Assembly: GCA_003344405.1 (NCBI GenBank)
Contig: NOWV01000092.1
Coordinates: 1-64,000, forward strand
DNA: 64,000 nt
Direction of reading: 5' to 3'
Source: Trichoplax sp. H2
Lineage: Eukaryota > Placozoa > Uniplacotomia > Trichoplacea
Positions 39,201-52,200 of this stretch are shown here, one piece after another (position 1 is the first letter of the stretch; every line of letters starts with the position of its first letter). Position numbers and translations under genes: made by a program. Below the pieces are notes generated by a model that saw nothing but the letters and a program-made list of their open reading frames with translations, did not search any database and had not been told where the DNA came from.

Positions 39201-40232
39201 AGATAAAGTGATTAACTATGGCTTAAAAATAGAAAACTTTTTAGTGATAGATTCCAATCGTAGAGATTGGCATTATTAACTATGAACAAATTTAGTAGAT
39301 ACTTAAGAAATACAAATGCAATTAGTCTATAACTACAATTGGAGTTAAATAAGTCCTATCGTATAGTCTCATGATAATAGTAATGTTGTTATAAAAGTCT
39401 CTACATAGTGTTTATTTTAAAATTAAATTTATCGGTACAATGGTTGAAAAAAGTTTTTACTCTCAAATCAACCTGAAAAAATTATTGATTCCTTTTTTTT
39501 ACAACATATTTGATAGAGCTGCGACAATAGCTGTAAAACATGCTATAATGTCGTTAAAGAGCCTATTGCATTAGCGCTTAAAGCCGGTGGTGGAGTCGGA
39601 TTATTTTTCTCCTTTACCTTTGTAAGTAATATCACGTAATGTATCATATAAAATAGTACTTCTAGGTATACAATGCGCTACTCTACAGTACAAGCCCTAC
39701 TACGTGAAAAGTACTCTTGATAAATTCTAGATTTAATGATTTTATTTATATAGTAGTAAGCAATTGTTAGATTGAAAAGTCATTTAATCCCTTATTACAG
39801 CAATATATACTAGAAATCATATTCAATAATGCAAATATTTAACTGTAACAATTGAATTAATTAGTTTTTCCTACCGCCGTAGCTTAACCCTAAACTCGCT
39901 TTAGAAACTTAAATTATTAAAAATTAAATTGTAATAAAATATTTAATTATCATACTTCAATGAAATACTGTTGTTTAATAAAGTAGAAATTATATAAATT
40001 ATCGACTTATGTAGCAATATACTGTAGCTATTTAATTTTTTAGAACCTGCCTACATATTTTCCCATCCGATTATTTTTATTGAACTACATATCGAGTCTT
40101 CTAAGCTATTATCATACGTGTTATAAGTAAATTAACATAAGTTTTCAATTTACTCTTTAGTTCCTGGCTATATATTTTGCGAGGCAATTTCGCAATTTGA
40201 AGGACCCTCGATCTAGCGACTCATTCTTGTAG
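36241..40232 (+). CDS. Tetraspanin, TSPAN13/31 type
   Basis: Five exons (36241-36303, 37376-37543, 38978-39172, 39517-39621, 40161-40232), all joined in phase 0, give 200 residues, the usual size for this subfamily. The first exon (MANFPYSC, SLGALNVLYM) begins the first membrane segment. IIGLVILGVAGYARGV and VAVGVILLLIAIIGFVAA give the first and second helices, and MIFMSLLFIIDFAISIAAL the third. The large extracellular loop has the hallmark CCG (RLKCCGFNN) plus later cysteines (CPS, SCDNSCKTC). The fourth helix (VGLFFSFTFFLAIYFA) leads to a tail RNLKDPRSSDSFL, which resembles the RNQKDPR...FL tail of TSPAN13/31. Tetraspanins organise membrane microdomains. Introns 1 and 2 exceed 1 kb, unusual among neighbours. 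Exact orthology to TSPAN13 or TSPAN31 is not resolved. Confidence 0.92.
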
Positions 40233-42490
40233 AATCGTAGTGATTGATTGGTTAATTACTTCCTATTATTTGTCATCTATATCAACTACAGCTAATAGTT
40301 TTATCGATTATATATGTAACGGATTTCAACCTCTCATTTCCAGTGATTCTAATTTTTGGCGAAATTTCAATACCTTGTAAGGTCGTGAAATGTAAAGGTT
40401 AATAAACGAATTATGCTGTCTTTGAACTGTTCTAATATAACAGCTGAACATTTCTTACAGTAATAATCGTATTGACACACGAAATGAGTACGCCCTAATT
40501 GTGTAACTTCTACTAGTAATAAAATGTATAGAAAAAGATATTTAGTTGTGATATTGGTACAGTCAAACCTATCAATAAAGCCCTAATCTCTATGAAGATT
40601 TATAGCAAACAACATCCTTGTCTTTTTAATTTTGCCTATAAAGAAGCGGTGTTAAAAAAGTAAATTATAGCCTGTAGATTCTTCTACTAGTTTTGTAGTA
40701 AGGTAACTTTTATTACGCAATAATAAGGATCTTTAGAGAAATCAGACCTTAACGTCTGATTACAAAAGCTTTTTAAGCAATCAATAAATGACATTTCTTT
40801 GACAAGAAATTGTAAAGTGTTAAAATTAAATTCCTTTCTGCTATTTCCCAGCTTTTGTTTGATCGTCTTCTTTATATAAGCCACTACTATACTGAATATG
40901 CTGAAAGGCCTTACATTATTAGTTTAGAGCAGTTCGATTAGTCTCTCGAGTCTTATACTATTTTACCGTTGATGAATTTTATACATTTCTCAGTGAAATT
41001 TTAAAGTATAAAGCTTGCATTTATTACTTACGTTTAGTAATGTAAACTTTAGAAATACTCCTCATACATAATATGCTCAACATGTTATGACATTCAAGAT
41101 GTATGTGCATATTATTGGATAGCCATTTACAGCGATCTCGATATCTAAAAAGTAGGACAAGTATAAGGGTTGTCCATAATTATTGCCGGGTGTCTTATGA
41201 AATTTAATGTTCAGAAATTATTATACAATATTGATGGTATCAAATGGACTATGTAAAGTGTGAGTATATCGTACATGTTGAATAGCATACAGCTAACTTT
41301 TCTATGAGATTCGTAAATAGCAAACTGTATGATTCCTTGATGTCAGTAACAGCGCCGTGTATGCCAACACGGATACATTTGGAAGTTTATTGCCACGCAT
41401 GATCCCTAGAAAAGCATATCTGCGTATGGCACCAAGTTATTTAAGACGTGCTAGATTTATCATAAGCAGTAAGCAGCCAAAAAAAGTCAAATTTTGAATA
41501 AGAAAAGAAATTTATTTCAATTATCGTCTGTGCTGTGTTCGCGATCCATTAGATTGTGCTCTGTACACTGTATACGATATCGGTTCCAACGCGATCACAT
41601 AAAATCCTTGTCACTACAGCATCTGTCTGTAATGACGTAACTCTTATAGCCATTTAGTAAAGTAAGCAATTATTGGAAATCTAAGTTAGCAGCAACAGCA
41701 GTTATTATTTTCTTGTTTACAATTTTTAAAATGTTAAATTTTACGACATACCCGTAAGATAGTTTACGTTTCGAAATCATGTCGGCAAAGTCTTCGTACA
41801 GTAATTTGTCTAATTCGAATGATGCTACACTTCTTGATTTAGAATTAAACAGCTTCTATAATTGTACTACAATGGCTAATTACGCTCAGAATAGCATTTT
41901 ATGTTGATATTAGTCTAGACGTTGTGCCAATTCTGGAAGAAAGTTATTCGCTTTCGTATCAAAAAATCACATCAAAGAACTTCAATACCCAACATATCGC
42001 AGTTCAAGATCCATGAATAAGGAGATTACTAATAGACTGGATACATGTAACACTGGATAACTAGTATATTTGATGCGTATAACAACACTTAGTCTAAGTT
42101 ATATACGCGTAATTTTCGTTCAATGACCTGAAATATTTGCAATTACAATACCGAACACATTGAGTCATTACACGCCAATCATATCTATTCAAGTGCTGGT
42201 AATGACGATAACAGCCTGAGAACTTATTATGATTCCTCCTAGATCTAGTTCTACAATATCATATTTGCTATCAGTTCGAAAATATTCTCAAAATTCAAAC
42301 AAATAATATTTAAACTTTATGTGCTAGAAGTTACGTGCTTAACCATCAAGCAATTTCTTACCAAAGTAAAGATGTTCGAAACATCATTAGCACTTTGGTA
42401 CGATAAGCGCGACCGTTAAAATTTTTCGTTAGTAGTTCTATTTAGTTACTGAGTAAACTAACTAAAGTTAATAAGTCTTGCTTTTAATGA
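40233..42490. other. Intergenic, no gene recognised
   Basis: Spacer between the 3' ends of the convergent tetraspanin (+) and eRF3 (-). A minus-strand open frame at 40687-40884 lacks family resemblance. A stretch beginning agggttgtccataattatt near 41165 looks like a possible transposon end, but no partner end was found. Confidence 0.45.
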
Positions 42491-45400
42491 TTAAAATTCA
42501 TCCTTCAGTTTCAATACTTTACCAATTGCGATAGTTTTACCTAATAATTAGGAAGCGCACTTGATATTAGATGTTTACCTTATAAAATTTACTAATGCCT
42601 ACAATAGGATATTGAAAACTTATTCGTGTCTATACAATGTCGCGATTTATCTTATGCACTGTATCAAAATATTTTGAATATATTACTTTACCTTCATCAC
42701 GAAGTGTGAATCGACCCATTTGTGGAAATTCTTGAAAGGTTTCTAAGCATATTACGCCAGCTGTTTGAAGGCGAGCAATAACAATTTGATCTTGTTTCAC
42801 AAATCTATTGAAATGGACAATTTCTTCATGAAAAAGCTATAATCTGTGTATGAGTACTATACATATCGATATTACCTTGGCTTCCCCTTTTGTTTCTGGC
42901 CAGTTCTCCTATCAACGAGGCCAAGTAAAGCCTACAAAAAGGACACAGCAGCATCATTAGGTACACTACAATCTGATAGCGTTATTGCCACTTCCTATTC
43001 GATGACAAAACATTACTGTGAAATTTACCACAATAGTAACTTCTTCGACACATGCGTGGATATGGAGCACTGCCATGTAACCAGCACAAATGATAGATTT
43101 GTGTTCTATAATTACAATCTGTAAATCAGGAAATAAATACTGTGATTCTAATAACAACACGATTCAACCTAGGATATGAAATATCTTGATAAAAAAGTTT
43201 ACCTGTGCATCAAATGTCTTACCAACATGACAAAGAGAATCGGCCTGGCAAAGGCAGAAGCCTGGCGATACATCCTGATTGAACAATTAAATCTTAGCTA
43301 TCAAGCTGGCGTAATTTCTATTCTCAGATACAACACGTTGACCTTATCTTACCTCTTCTTCAACTCCCTTCAGTTTAAGTTTAATATTCTGACCAGTGTA
43401 CGCTTTTTGCTCTTCTTCATCATTACGGTATATTTGTAATATTTCTACGGATGCCTGATTCATTTTGAATAATTGGTCCAAACTTTTTAATATATTCAGG
43501 TAATATCTTAGACTGTGTTATTAATTTTAAATCATTCATTCAAAGTTAACCTTGTTCGGCATTAAGATCAATTGTGACCCCTTTGATAATTTTCCCGATT
43601 CTAATTTACCCATTACGATAGTTCCCATATCCTAAAAATTGTTGAATTTTGTTATAATTATAAGGAGCTGTAAAGGCTACTAAACGTCGACGGTGCCGTT
43701 ACCTTATAGCGATCGATTACAGGAAATTTAACAGGGCCATCATCATGCCTTGAAATCGATGGTAGCTCATTCAGGTATGACAGTAAAGGGTCACCACTAT
43801 TCAAAAAAGCAAAACATAATTATGACCATATTACAAGAAATACGCTTTCTGTTACAGGTAATAATCTACCTCCACCATGTGCAAGATTGCTTATCTACAG
43901 GATCACGTAAATTAGCACCAGTAAGGCCAGAAATGGGAATAAAGTGAATATCTAATTGAATGCATTAACACACACATGAGAAAATTGAATGCTAGCTAGC
44001 ATACAAAGTGTACATAGTAAATTGAAAATATTGACTATTTACCGGATTTTTTATTAAAGCCGGCCTTTTTAAGGAAAGGTATAAGTTTCGTTTCACATTC
44101 TTCGTACCTGATTGTGATAAAATCATATCTTCACAATGTGCAAGATATATATATATATATAACAAAATGCTATAGCTTTCACTAACCGTTGCTGCGACCA
44201 TTGAACAGTTGGGTCATCCATTTTATTAACTAAAACTATCAAATGCTTTACTCCGGCAGTTTTCGCTAACATGGCATGCTCTCTACAATACATGGTGCAC
44301 AATTAATAATTAATAAATGTTAGCTAGACGAGTTTTTGCTACGACAGCCTCTTTCTGGGAGTTATTATAACGGATAATAAGTTACCGTGTTTGGCCTCCT
44401 CTTTCGAAACCAGTCTCAAATTCGCCTTTACGAGCAGAAATTACTAATATACCAATGTCAGCTTGTGCGGCTCCACCTATCATGTTAGGAACAAAACTTT
44501 TATGTCCTGGTGCATCTAATATAGTGAATTCTTTGTTCTCTGTTTCGAAAGTTGCTCTTCCAACTTCTACAGTTTTTCCCTATGAAAAGAATGTAAGAAA
44601 AATGACTCATACATAACTGTTGCCAAATGTACATGAAAAGAAGTAACAAAGAGATATGCGACATTCTGTATTATGTAACAGTGTGGATGGTGCGATTCAC
44701 GGCAAATTACCTTTTCTCTTTCTTCTGAATTGGTATCAAGTGCCCATGATAAATACCTTATTATAATCAAGAGTAATACAATGTCAAATATCGTTCTTGG
44801 ATGCTACAAAAAATATTTTTAGAAATTATAATATAATTACCAGCTTTCCCTATTTTTTTCCTTTGCCTCCTTTTCATATTTCTCCAAAGTTCTTTTATCT
44901 ACTTGCCCAGTTAAGAATCTGATACAAGATTTGGTACAAAATTTTATCTGATTGGATACCTCTATAATAAGCTTACACGGCAAGATACAGTATAAGGAGC
45001 AATAGTACTACTTTATATCCCATAGAATATAATTAAATTGTATGAAATAGCCAGGCTTTAATGTAATTTACTAATCTAGATGCTATATTTTACACAACTT
45101 ACAATAAATGCCCTCCAATTGTTGATTTGCCAGCATCTGAAAATAAGAACATTAACATTTCACATATTGAAAACAGAATAAGACTAAGCAATAAGTGATG
45201 GAAGATATCATACTATATTCAAAATTCCACCTTTTCTACTTAAATAGTACAGTCACAAAACTGAGCCTGAACTTACCGACATGGCCAATAAAAATAACAT
45301 TGATATGTTCTTTTTTCGGCCCTAAGTTCACTTCAGGTTCAGGCTTTGATACCTCCTCTGTACAAATATAATGTCAGTCCTATTTATTCTAGTTTAAATG

Positions 45401-47742
45401 CTGTCAAATTTATGTGTAGATGATTCACTGATTAGCAATGCATATATGCGACATAGTTACCCGCTGGTTTGCATTCAATTTTTTGTTCCTGGGTTTGAGG
45501 TTCTTCCTCAGCTTTATCTTGGACAATTTCTTCATTCGGTTCTGTTTGCATTACGATTAAGAATGGATGTATCTAGTTAATCATGTTACTGGTGCACATT
45601 TGATCGAATTTTAGATTGTGTATAAAGTATCTTTAAACAATAATTATTGCAATTTGAATTGATATCCAAAAGTAATAAGCAAGACTATCTCTTTCATCGA
45701 TCGAATATAAAATGCTATTACTGATATAAGATAAATTAATGGTTGAAAATTATTTTGTTGATTGTGATCTTTGATAATTACAGCAAACAGCAGGAAGTAG
45801 TAAGGATTCGACATTTAGCTAGACAAGATTTAAGTTAATACTGTATCTTTGGACGTATTGTCATTTTATGGTATCCAATTCTCCATTCAATTATTATACC
45901 TTAGAATATGCAGCAATAGAAGATATGTCAGCAAACGTAGACTAATTTGTATAATATAGTAATTGGCATTAATGTATCGCTGGGTTATGTTTCCGATTGG
46001 CCACCAATAAAGTCCATTGCAAATATGACCTTACATCTTTATCATCTAGCATTAATTTAACCATATACAGTGACACTAACCTGTTTTGACGTCTGATGCA
46101 ATAGCTTCATCGGCAACTGTGGTGGATTCAGTAGAGTTGTCTACTGCCGGTTCAGCAGCTACAGGCATTGGTTCTTTAAATAGAATTGAAAAAATGCTCA
46201 TCTTAGTATTGACAAATACAGCACAAGATAGAAGCACAATGAATAATGGATAAACTACACAATCCATCAATAAACTTCCGTCAGTATTATAATGTAACTA
46301 TTACTGTCCATTGGAGGCTATATTTACATGCAACATTGGTAGATACGTGCTCTTGTTACAATTTCATATGCCTGTTCTACATTGCATTATTGATATAAGT
46401 ACAGTAGAGTATACTGCCAGGAATGATGGAGACAATAGAAGTCGGTGTACTACTGTAGTATAATATCCTAGGAACAAAACAAGTTGCATAGCATGTAAAA
46501 TGGCATCATTAGAGTGTTGGTAGACTATGTGTAGTATTGTATATTCATCTTTCTATCGGACATAGAGTATACTACACTGTCTATTGGGTATATTACTATC
46601 AAGACGATTTTGATAGCACTCATGGTTAGTTCATTTGGTTGTCCATGATGTTGGTTCATGAAAGGTCTTGCAGTAGGATCCTGCTGAGCGATAGCACGAT
46701 ATAGTATGTATAGTCCAAAGCAGTAGTAACTATGTATTTGTGAAGAAGGTTTGTAGCAGGTGTACAACTAGAGTAGACTAATCCTCCAATTGAATGTACC
46801 GTGTATATGGAAAGATTGAATTCATACTTTTAGGAGGAGGAAAGATCAGACATCAAGATTGCTGCTGTCGTCCATGGCAGCGTACCAGTCCGGTACGGTA
46901 TCCTACGCGTGTAAGCATCCGTACGGTACTGGATGGATGGTACCAGACGTAGAGTACAGCCAGAGGAATACTGTACTGCGTCTTTGAATAGTCTACCGTC
47001 AAGCCTGTGAACAGGTGCAGTACCACATTGACAAAACACATGGGTCCGACTGAGATTGGATTGATTGGGATAACTAATACAGGCCCACTGCCTTCATTGA
47101 ATGGTTTTCAATCGTTGCTTTGAAACAATTTCCAACTGAAAAGAAATTCTTGACTAGGATGACTTAAATGCCAGTAGTAGAGCAAAGATGAATTAGGGAC
47201 TACAGTGATTGGATTACTTTAAGGGATATTTTGTTGGTGTAGCAAGGATAAAAGCAATGGACATTTTGCCATGTAGTGTCTTGTACTAGTAGAGTCACGA
47301 TGGAAGTGATGGCTTTTTAGGGGGGTTCACTTTCATTGCTTTGCAAAATGAGCGCTAACAACAAAACGTGCATATCCAGCATGAAATACATCATGTTCTG
47401 AAGCTAAGAATAGCATCCATTCTGATGTAGACTAACATTATAACGGTTGATTGTACATAAAGTCAGTTTAGCATCAAGGAATTTGGACATGATCGGGTAG
47501 TTTGTGATTGGGCAATGATCATGAATCCAAATGGGGTCATAGTACAGTAAGAGAAGTAAAATTGAATCATCCTTACCCGAAGCTTTGAGAAATGTTGGAA
47601 CGAAAGGTTTAGCCTTAGGATTAGGCACAAAAGGTCGTGCATTGACGTTGAGATTTTTGAAGGCATTGGCGGCTTGGTCACCATCATTGACAGTAGGGCC
47701 TGGATCAGCCACGGAATCCCACGAATCCGGTGGATTAGACAT
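42491..47742 (-). CDS. GSPT1: Eukaryotic peptide chain release factor GTP-binding subunit eRF3 (GSPT)
   Basis: Eighteen exons join in frame to 557 residues: 47577-47742, 46081-46173, 45461-45541, 45277-45357, 45103-45136, 44841-44918, 44711-44756, 44386-44579, 44187-44282, 44043-44107, 43870-43951, 43703-43796, 43551-43631, 43353-43454, 43203-43274, 43029-43118, 42876-42931 and 42692-42804, with a terminal exon 42491-42540. eRF3 is the GTPase partner of eRF1 in stop-codon termination. Residues 31-52 ([20 protein letters not shown]) are the overlapping PAM2 motifs that bind poly(A)-binding protein. GTPase motifs: [28 protein letters not shown] and SGLTGAN. The carboxyl domain has IIEHKSIIC and [20 protein letters not shown]. 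The acidic linker is short. Intron 1 is about 1.4 kb and contains TAC(A/T)GTA sites. An alternative in-frame ATG at 46201 would skip the PAM2 exon, but the 47742 start matches the family and phase. Confidence 0.95.
44143..44162. repeat. TA dinucleotide microsatellite
   Basis: About nine TA/AT units inside an eRF3 intron. Confidence 0.85.
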
Positions 47743-49207
47743 TTTGGTAATTTCTAGTATAGATTGCAGTCACGGTTTTCACTACAACAATAAGAGTCGT
47801 CGCCTAACAAAGGGTATCTTAATGAAACGGATTTGATCTCCTTTACTGATGGAATTGGAGCCCAAATGCAATCATATAGTACTTAAGACTGCTAAATGCC
47901 AACACGAAGACTGTCCACTTTTCAACGTGATCGTTGCCAGGCCTCGGTACTACTGTATGGATGTGCTTTACGGCCAATGTTCTCTCTCTCTCTCTCTCCT
48001 CCAGTACTGTACATGCGCCGTATGTGCTATGGGGCTTATGGCTCAAGTGCGAGCGTCTACTGGATACGCTAGAACAGGTCTTGAGAATGACTGACTCATA
48101 CCGTGTGCAATCCCTTGATGCAACGATTGGCTCTCCTATTTGGACAAATCCATAGTAGAGTAGTCATGGAAAACAGTGCGTTATTGAGCATGCGTGTTGA
48201 TCGGTAATGCAATACGCAACAAAGTACAGTACAGTCTGATCGGATCCGCTCGACTTTGCATTGACTTTTCTTGTAGTCAACCGTGCCTACACTAAGTACC
48301 GTTTGAGTACAGTACCCTCTTTCATCCTATTTTGAAACCTTCAAAGAGTTGAAGATCGTTATACAAACGGATGCATCCATGTGAAGTAGAGTGGTTAGAA
48401 AAAAAACTTGTTCTACCATTTCATGACTGTTTAGTAGGCAAAGTCAACCCACAAGTTACAGTAAGAAACGGCAATGTTACGTTCGATGAAGAACGTAAGC
48501 AGCACGGAGGAAATTTTAAAATGAAACTGAGATTGCTCAGATCGTGTCATACACCCATCTTCAACTCTTGACTAATTGTTCAGTTCAATCACAGACGTAC
48601 AGTACAGTAGGCCAACAGACAGATACTATTCCAGTCAACAGCCAGTGTTCTTCCCTCTAGTTTAGTACCAGTCAATCATTGTCAACAGTGAGCAGGTACG
48701 GGCGCAATGGGCTGATATCAGTCTCGGCTACTGTACATACTGTAGGAACTATTCAATTTGCCAAGAAATTTCCTAGTCCATAACGGTGCTGTACAGCGGA
48801 GTGGGACTACTCCAAAAAGGAAAACATTCCTGTAGCAGACTGCTGGTAGTCAGTCTATGGCTATACTGCACATTGTACAAGCGTACAGTGTACAGTGTAC
48901 CGTATCTACTCAAGCTTTACAGTACAATACACTGTACTGTATTGTACTGCATTACGGTGCATGTATCGCGTACAGTACGAGTTCGGTTCAATACCTTGAT
49001 GTTGTGTATGAGTTGTACTATACTGTCAGATCAATTTTGTACTGTGTAGACTAGAAATTTTTTCCCTCCAGTACAAGTACAGTACAAGTCCAGCTGAACA
49101 ACAAATTCATTGACCAAGCCAAGCTCAAAGCCATTTTTTTTCTCTCTTCACCATTGGAATATTACACTTTCAATTTTCATTGATTAATCCACTTTACAGC
49201 ATTCAGG
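47743..49207. other. Divergent intergenic region between eRF3 and WIPI2
   Basis: Likely contains both promoters, since the genes point away from each other. It includes a CT microsatellite near 47980-48000 and many TAC(A/T)GTA motifs. Several open frames here (for example 47849-48094 and 48371-48571) have no supporting similarity. Confidence 0.5.
48590..49090. repeat. TA-CAG/CTG-TA arrays between eRF3 and WIPI2
   Basis: Motifs at about 48599-48610, 48730-48745, 48884-48900, 48920-48950, 48970 and 49070-49090. Examples are GTACAGTGTACAGTGTACCG and TACACTGTACTGTATTGTAC. The arrays end just before the WIPI2 start codon. Confidence 0.85.
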
Positions 49208-52200
49208 ATGAACTTAGCACGGGTTGAAGGAGAACCAACCGGAGTACTGTATTCTGTCAACTTTAACCAAGACTGCACGTACGTCTTACCTTGACTGCCT
49301 CTTCATACACGACATGATTTTTGCATTTGTCAATGTTGTTTACTGTCTTACCGCAATTCATTAAAATGTTATTCTACATTGGGGTAAAAAAAAAAAGTCA
49401 AGATAGTATGGACAAGTACACCATTCAGTGGTATCGATTTTATTCTACCTATTCTATATAGAACTACTAAGAGAGGTTATTTTAACCTGTATACTGCCAG
49501 TCATTTTGTTCAGCTTTTGCTTGCATTGAATCGCTGACTTGATCAAAGTCAGACAAATTCAAGTAGCGATGATGATAGTAATGTATTGGAAATGCACCAC
49601 TGTTCTAGTACCATGTTGTTGGGTCTTGCAAAGGGACTCCATCACTGGATACTGTATCATGTCACAGTAGAATAGACAGAGTAGACTACGATTGGATGTT
49701 TGCAATACCTAGCCCTAACTCACTTTATCTCACTGAATGGAGCAGTAGACTATCATACCACTTACTATTACTAACGAGCAAAGAATGGAGGCCAAAGCCC
49801 ACCTCGACGATATCACTTTGAAGTGATTTTATTCACATTCCCACTCATTCATTTCCTACTTAGTTGAGCGATTCTCCTCAAAAGAGGAAATGATATGACC
49901 AATGAATAGTAGTTGTACAGTATGATGAAATGGATCATCGATAATACAGCGTCATCAACTGCATAACATAACATTCAAATGGGTATAGTTTATTCAGTTG
50001 GCATGATGATAGTTGACTTTTCTAAAATGTTATTCCTATTTCTCTTTCAAGGTCTGTTGTAGTTGGAACTAAAAATGGCTTTACTCTGTATTCCTTGGCA
50101 AATGTAGACAAGTTAGAGCCAATACATCGATGCGGTAAGCTATCTTATTCATAGTAACCATGTCAAGCTTTTCTTAGTCTAAGATCAACTCGACGGGTAC
50201 TTGTGTCATAACCATCAACAAATGTTGATAAATCATTGCTTCATCATTCCGGCAACAAATCGTCTTACATGGTATGGTAGTCTATCCTAATCACAGCTGT
50301 ATGGATGAGAATCGATTAGACTGTAAAAGGGTTACACTATCAGGCCATAGTATTATTCCGTTAATGAACGTATCGTGTAATCAGGATTATTAATCAGTCA
50401 TTGACGTGGACAGATATTATTTTTCGTTTTGGTCTTGAATGACTTGCAATGGTAACATTTCGAATTTCGACATCTTGTGAACATACTGTCAAATCATGAA
50501 CAATTGCTCTACTTGACTTATTGTAGCGTCTAGTAATGTCAGTCTTCTCCAGGATAAAGTTATTATTAAAATTATACTTTTCCCCCATACGTATTCCACT
50601 GACGAGAAAACAACATACAACGTACAGAACGAGAATTATACCGTAACATTTCTAGTCTATGTCTTGATTTGCAATTCACCATATTGCAAAAGATACTTCA
50701 TCTACCTTTAGACTAAGACTGATCAAAAATTGAACATTAATGTAAACCATAAACCTCTATTTCTCCACTGATACGTTTATTTAAAATGCAATTTAGATTA
50801 GTAAAAAGTACAACTGATTTGGTGATCATGATTATACGGTAGTAAGCGTCATAGCCAATCTACCATTTCTTAAGTGCAGGGAATAAATCGGTCCATTATA
50901 GTATAAAATGAACAAGAATGCAATTGTCAGCTTTAGATGGCAGAAATGGAAAAGTGCCTTCACAATGACTACGCTTTCGAAATGATGTAGAGGGGGCCCA
51001 AAATTCTGAATGTAGTACGCCCTCTCATCACTTAGTATCGTCTAGGATTGCTGCACGGGGCCGGTGATACACTCTACCGAAATACAATCGCAAATATGCA
51101 TATCGATGAATAGCCGGTATTAGGTACCAATATAAAGCGATCAAATAAAAAATCACTATCGTTTACATTTGTATTATTTACTTGTGATTGCTTTAATAAG
51201 TGTGAAGGGTCTAAATTTAAGCAATAAATTGCCACAAGTTCAATAGGGAAGAAATAAATTACAAGTAATTCAATACTCTATCGATGAGAATTAGCTATGA
51301 TGACTCTATCTCGATCATTCTTGTTGATGTACAGTAGAGTACCACATTAAATTAAATTGTCCACAATACTATTACATACAGTAATTAGAATGAATAGATC
51401 AAATACATTTATTTCGCTTGACTTTTTCTGACACGTTCATTAACCTCCGTATTATTATGTCTACAATGTGGTATATTTATTAACCCGAAAAGTGTATCCA
51501 AATTTACAAACTCCAATCCATAACTACATTTCTGCTATATTAAATTATTAGCAATATCACTGTAAAAGAAAGATTAATTCACAGCGCTAGATACAGTTAT
51601 AGATGATTTTAACAATTATTATCCAATATTTTACGACTTATCTATCCAATTTTTATCTCATCTATCGGACGCTACGCTCTGTAACTTTAAAACTAGGGAT
51701 AAACCCTTTCAAGTGAGAGTAAAACTAATAAGCAGTGCTGTAATGCATCGGCTTTTCCTTATTAGATATCGATGGCTTGATCACCGTCTCATTAAGCCTT
51801 CATTTTTGCCTTTCATATTTACACTTGTATAGTGCATTGACTTGCACCGTACAGCATAGAATTACTTTTTTATTAGTAGCGTCTTAGTAACTGCTTTATT
51901 AAAAGTAACAATTTGCATTTTCACACTACTTCTTCCAATGTCTTTCGCTAGCCGGGGAAGATGTTTGCATCGTAGAAAGACTTTTTTCAAGCAGCTTACT
52001 AGCTATTGTAAATCTCTCATCACCAAGGAAGTTAAAAGTTTGTCATTTTAAGAAAGGCACTGAAATTTGCAATTATAGCTATCCTAATAGTATACTCTCT
52101 ATCAAATTAAATCGAATGGTAAGGCAAAGCTTGTTCAAGAATATTTGTTTTCCCTTTCGGAGAAAATGATTTATTTCTAATTTACTGCGATGATAGTTAG

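Noticed and set aside
41160-41300. Possible second transposon end (agggttgtccataattatt)
   Set aside because: Resembles a mariner-like terminus, but no inverted partner or TA duplication could be found by eye.
50394-50588. Minus-strand 64-codon frame inside WIPI2 intron 2
   Set aside because: Length is within chance expectation in an intron, and no splice partner or family match was seen.
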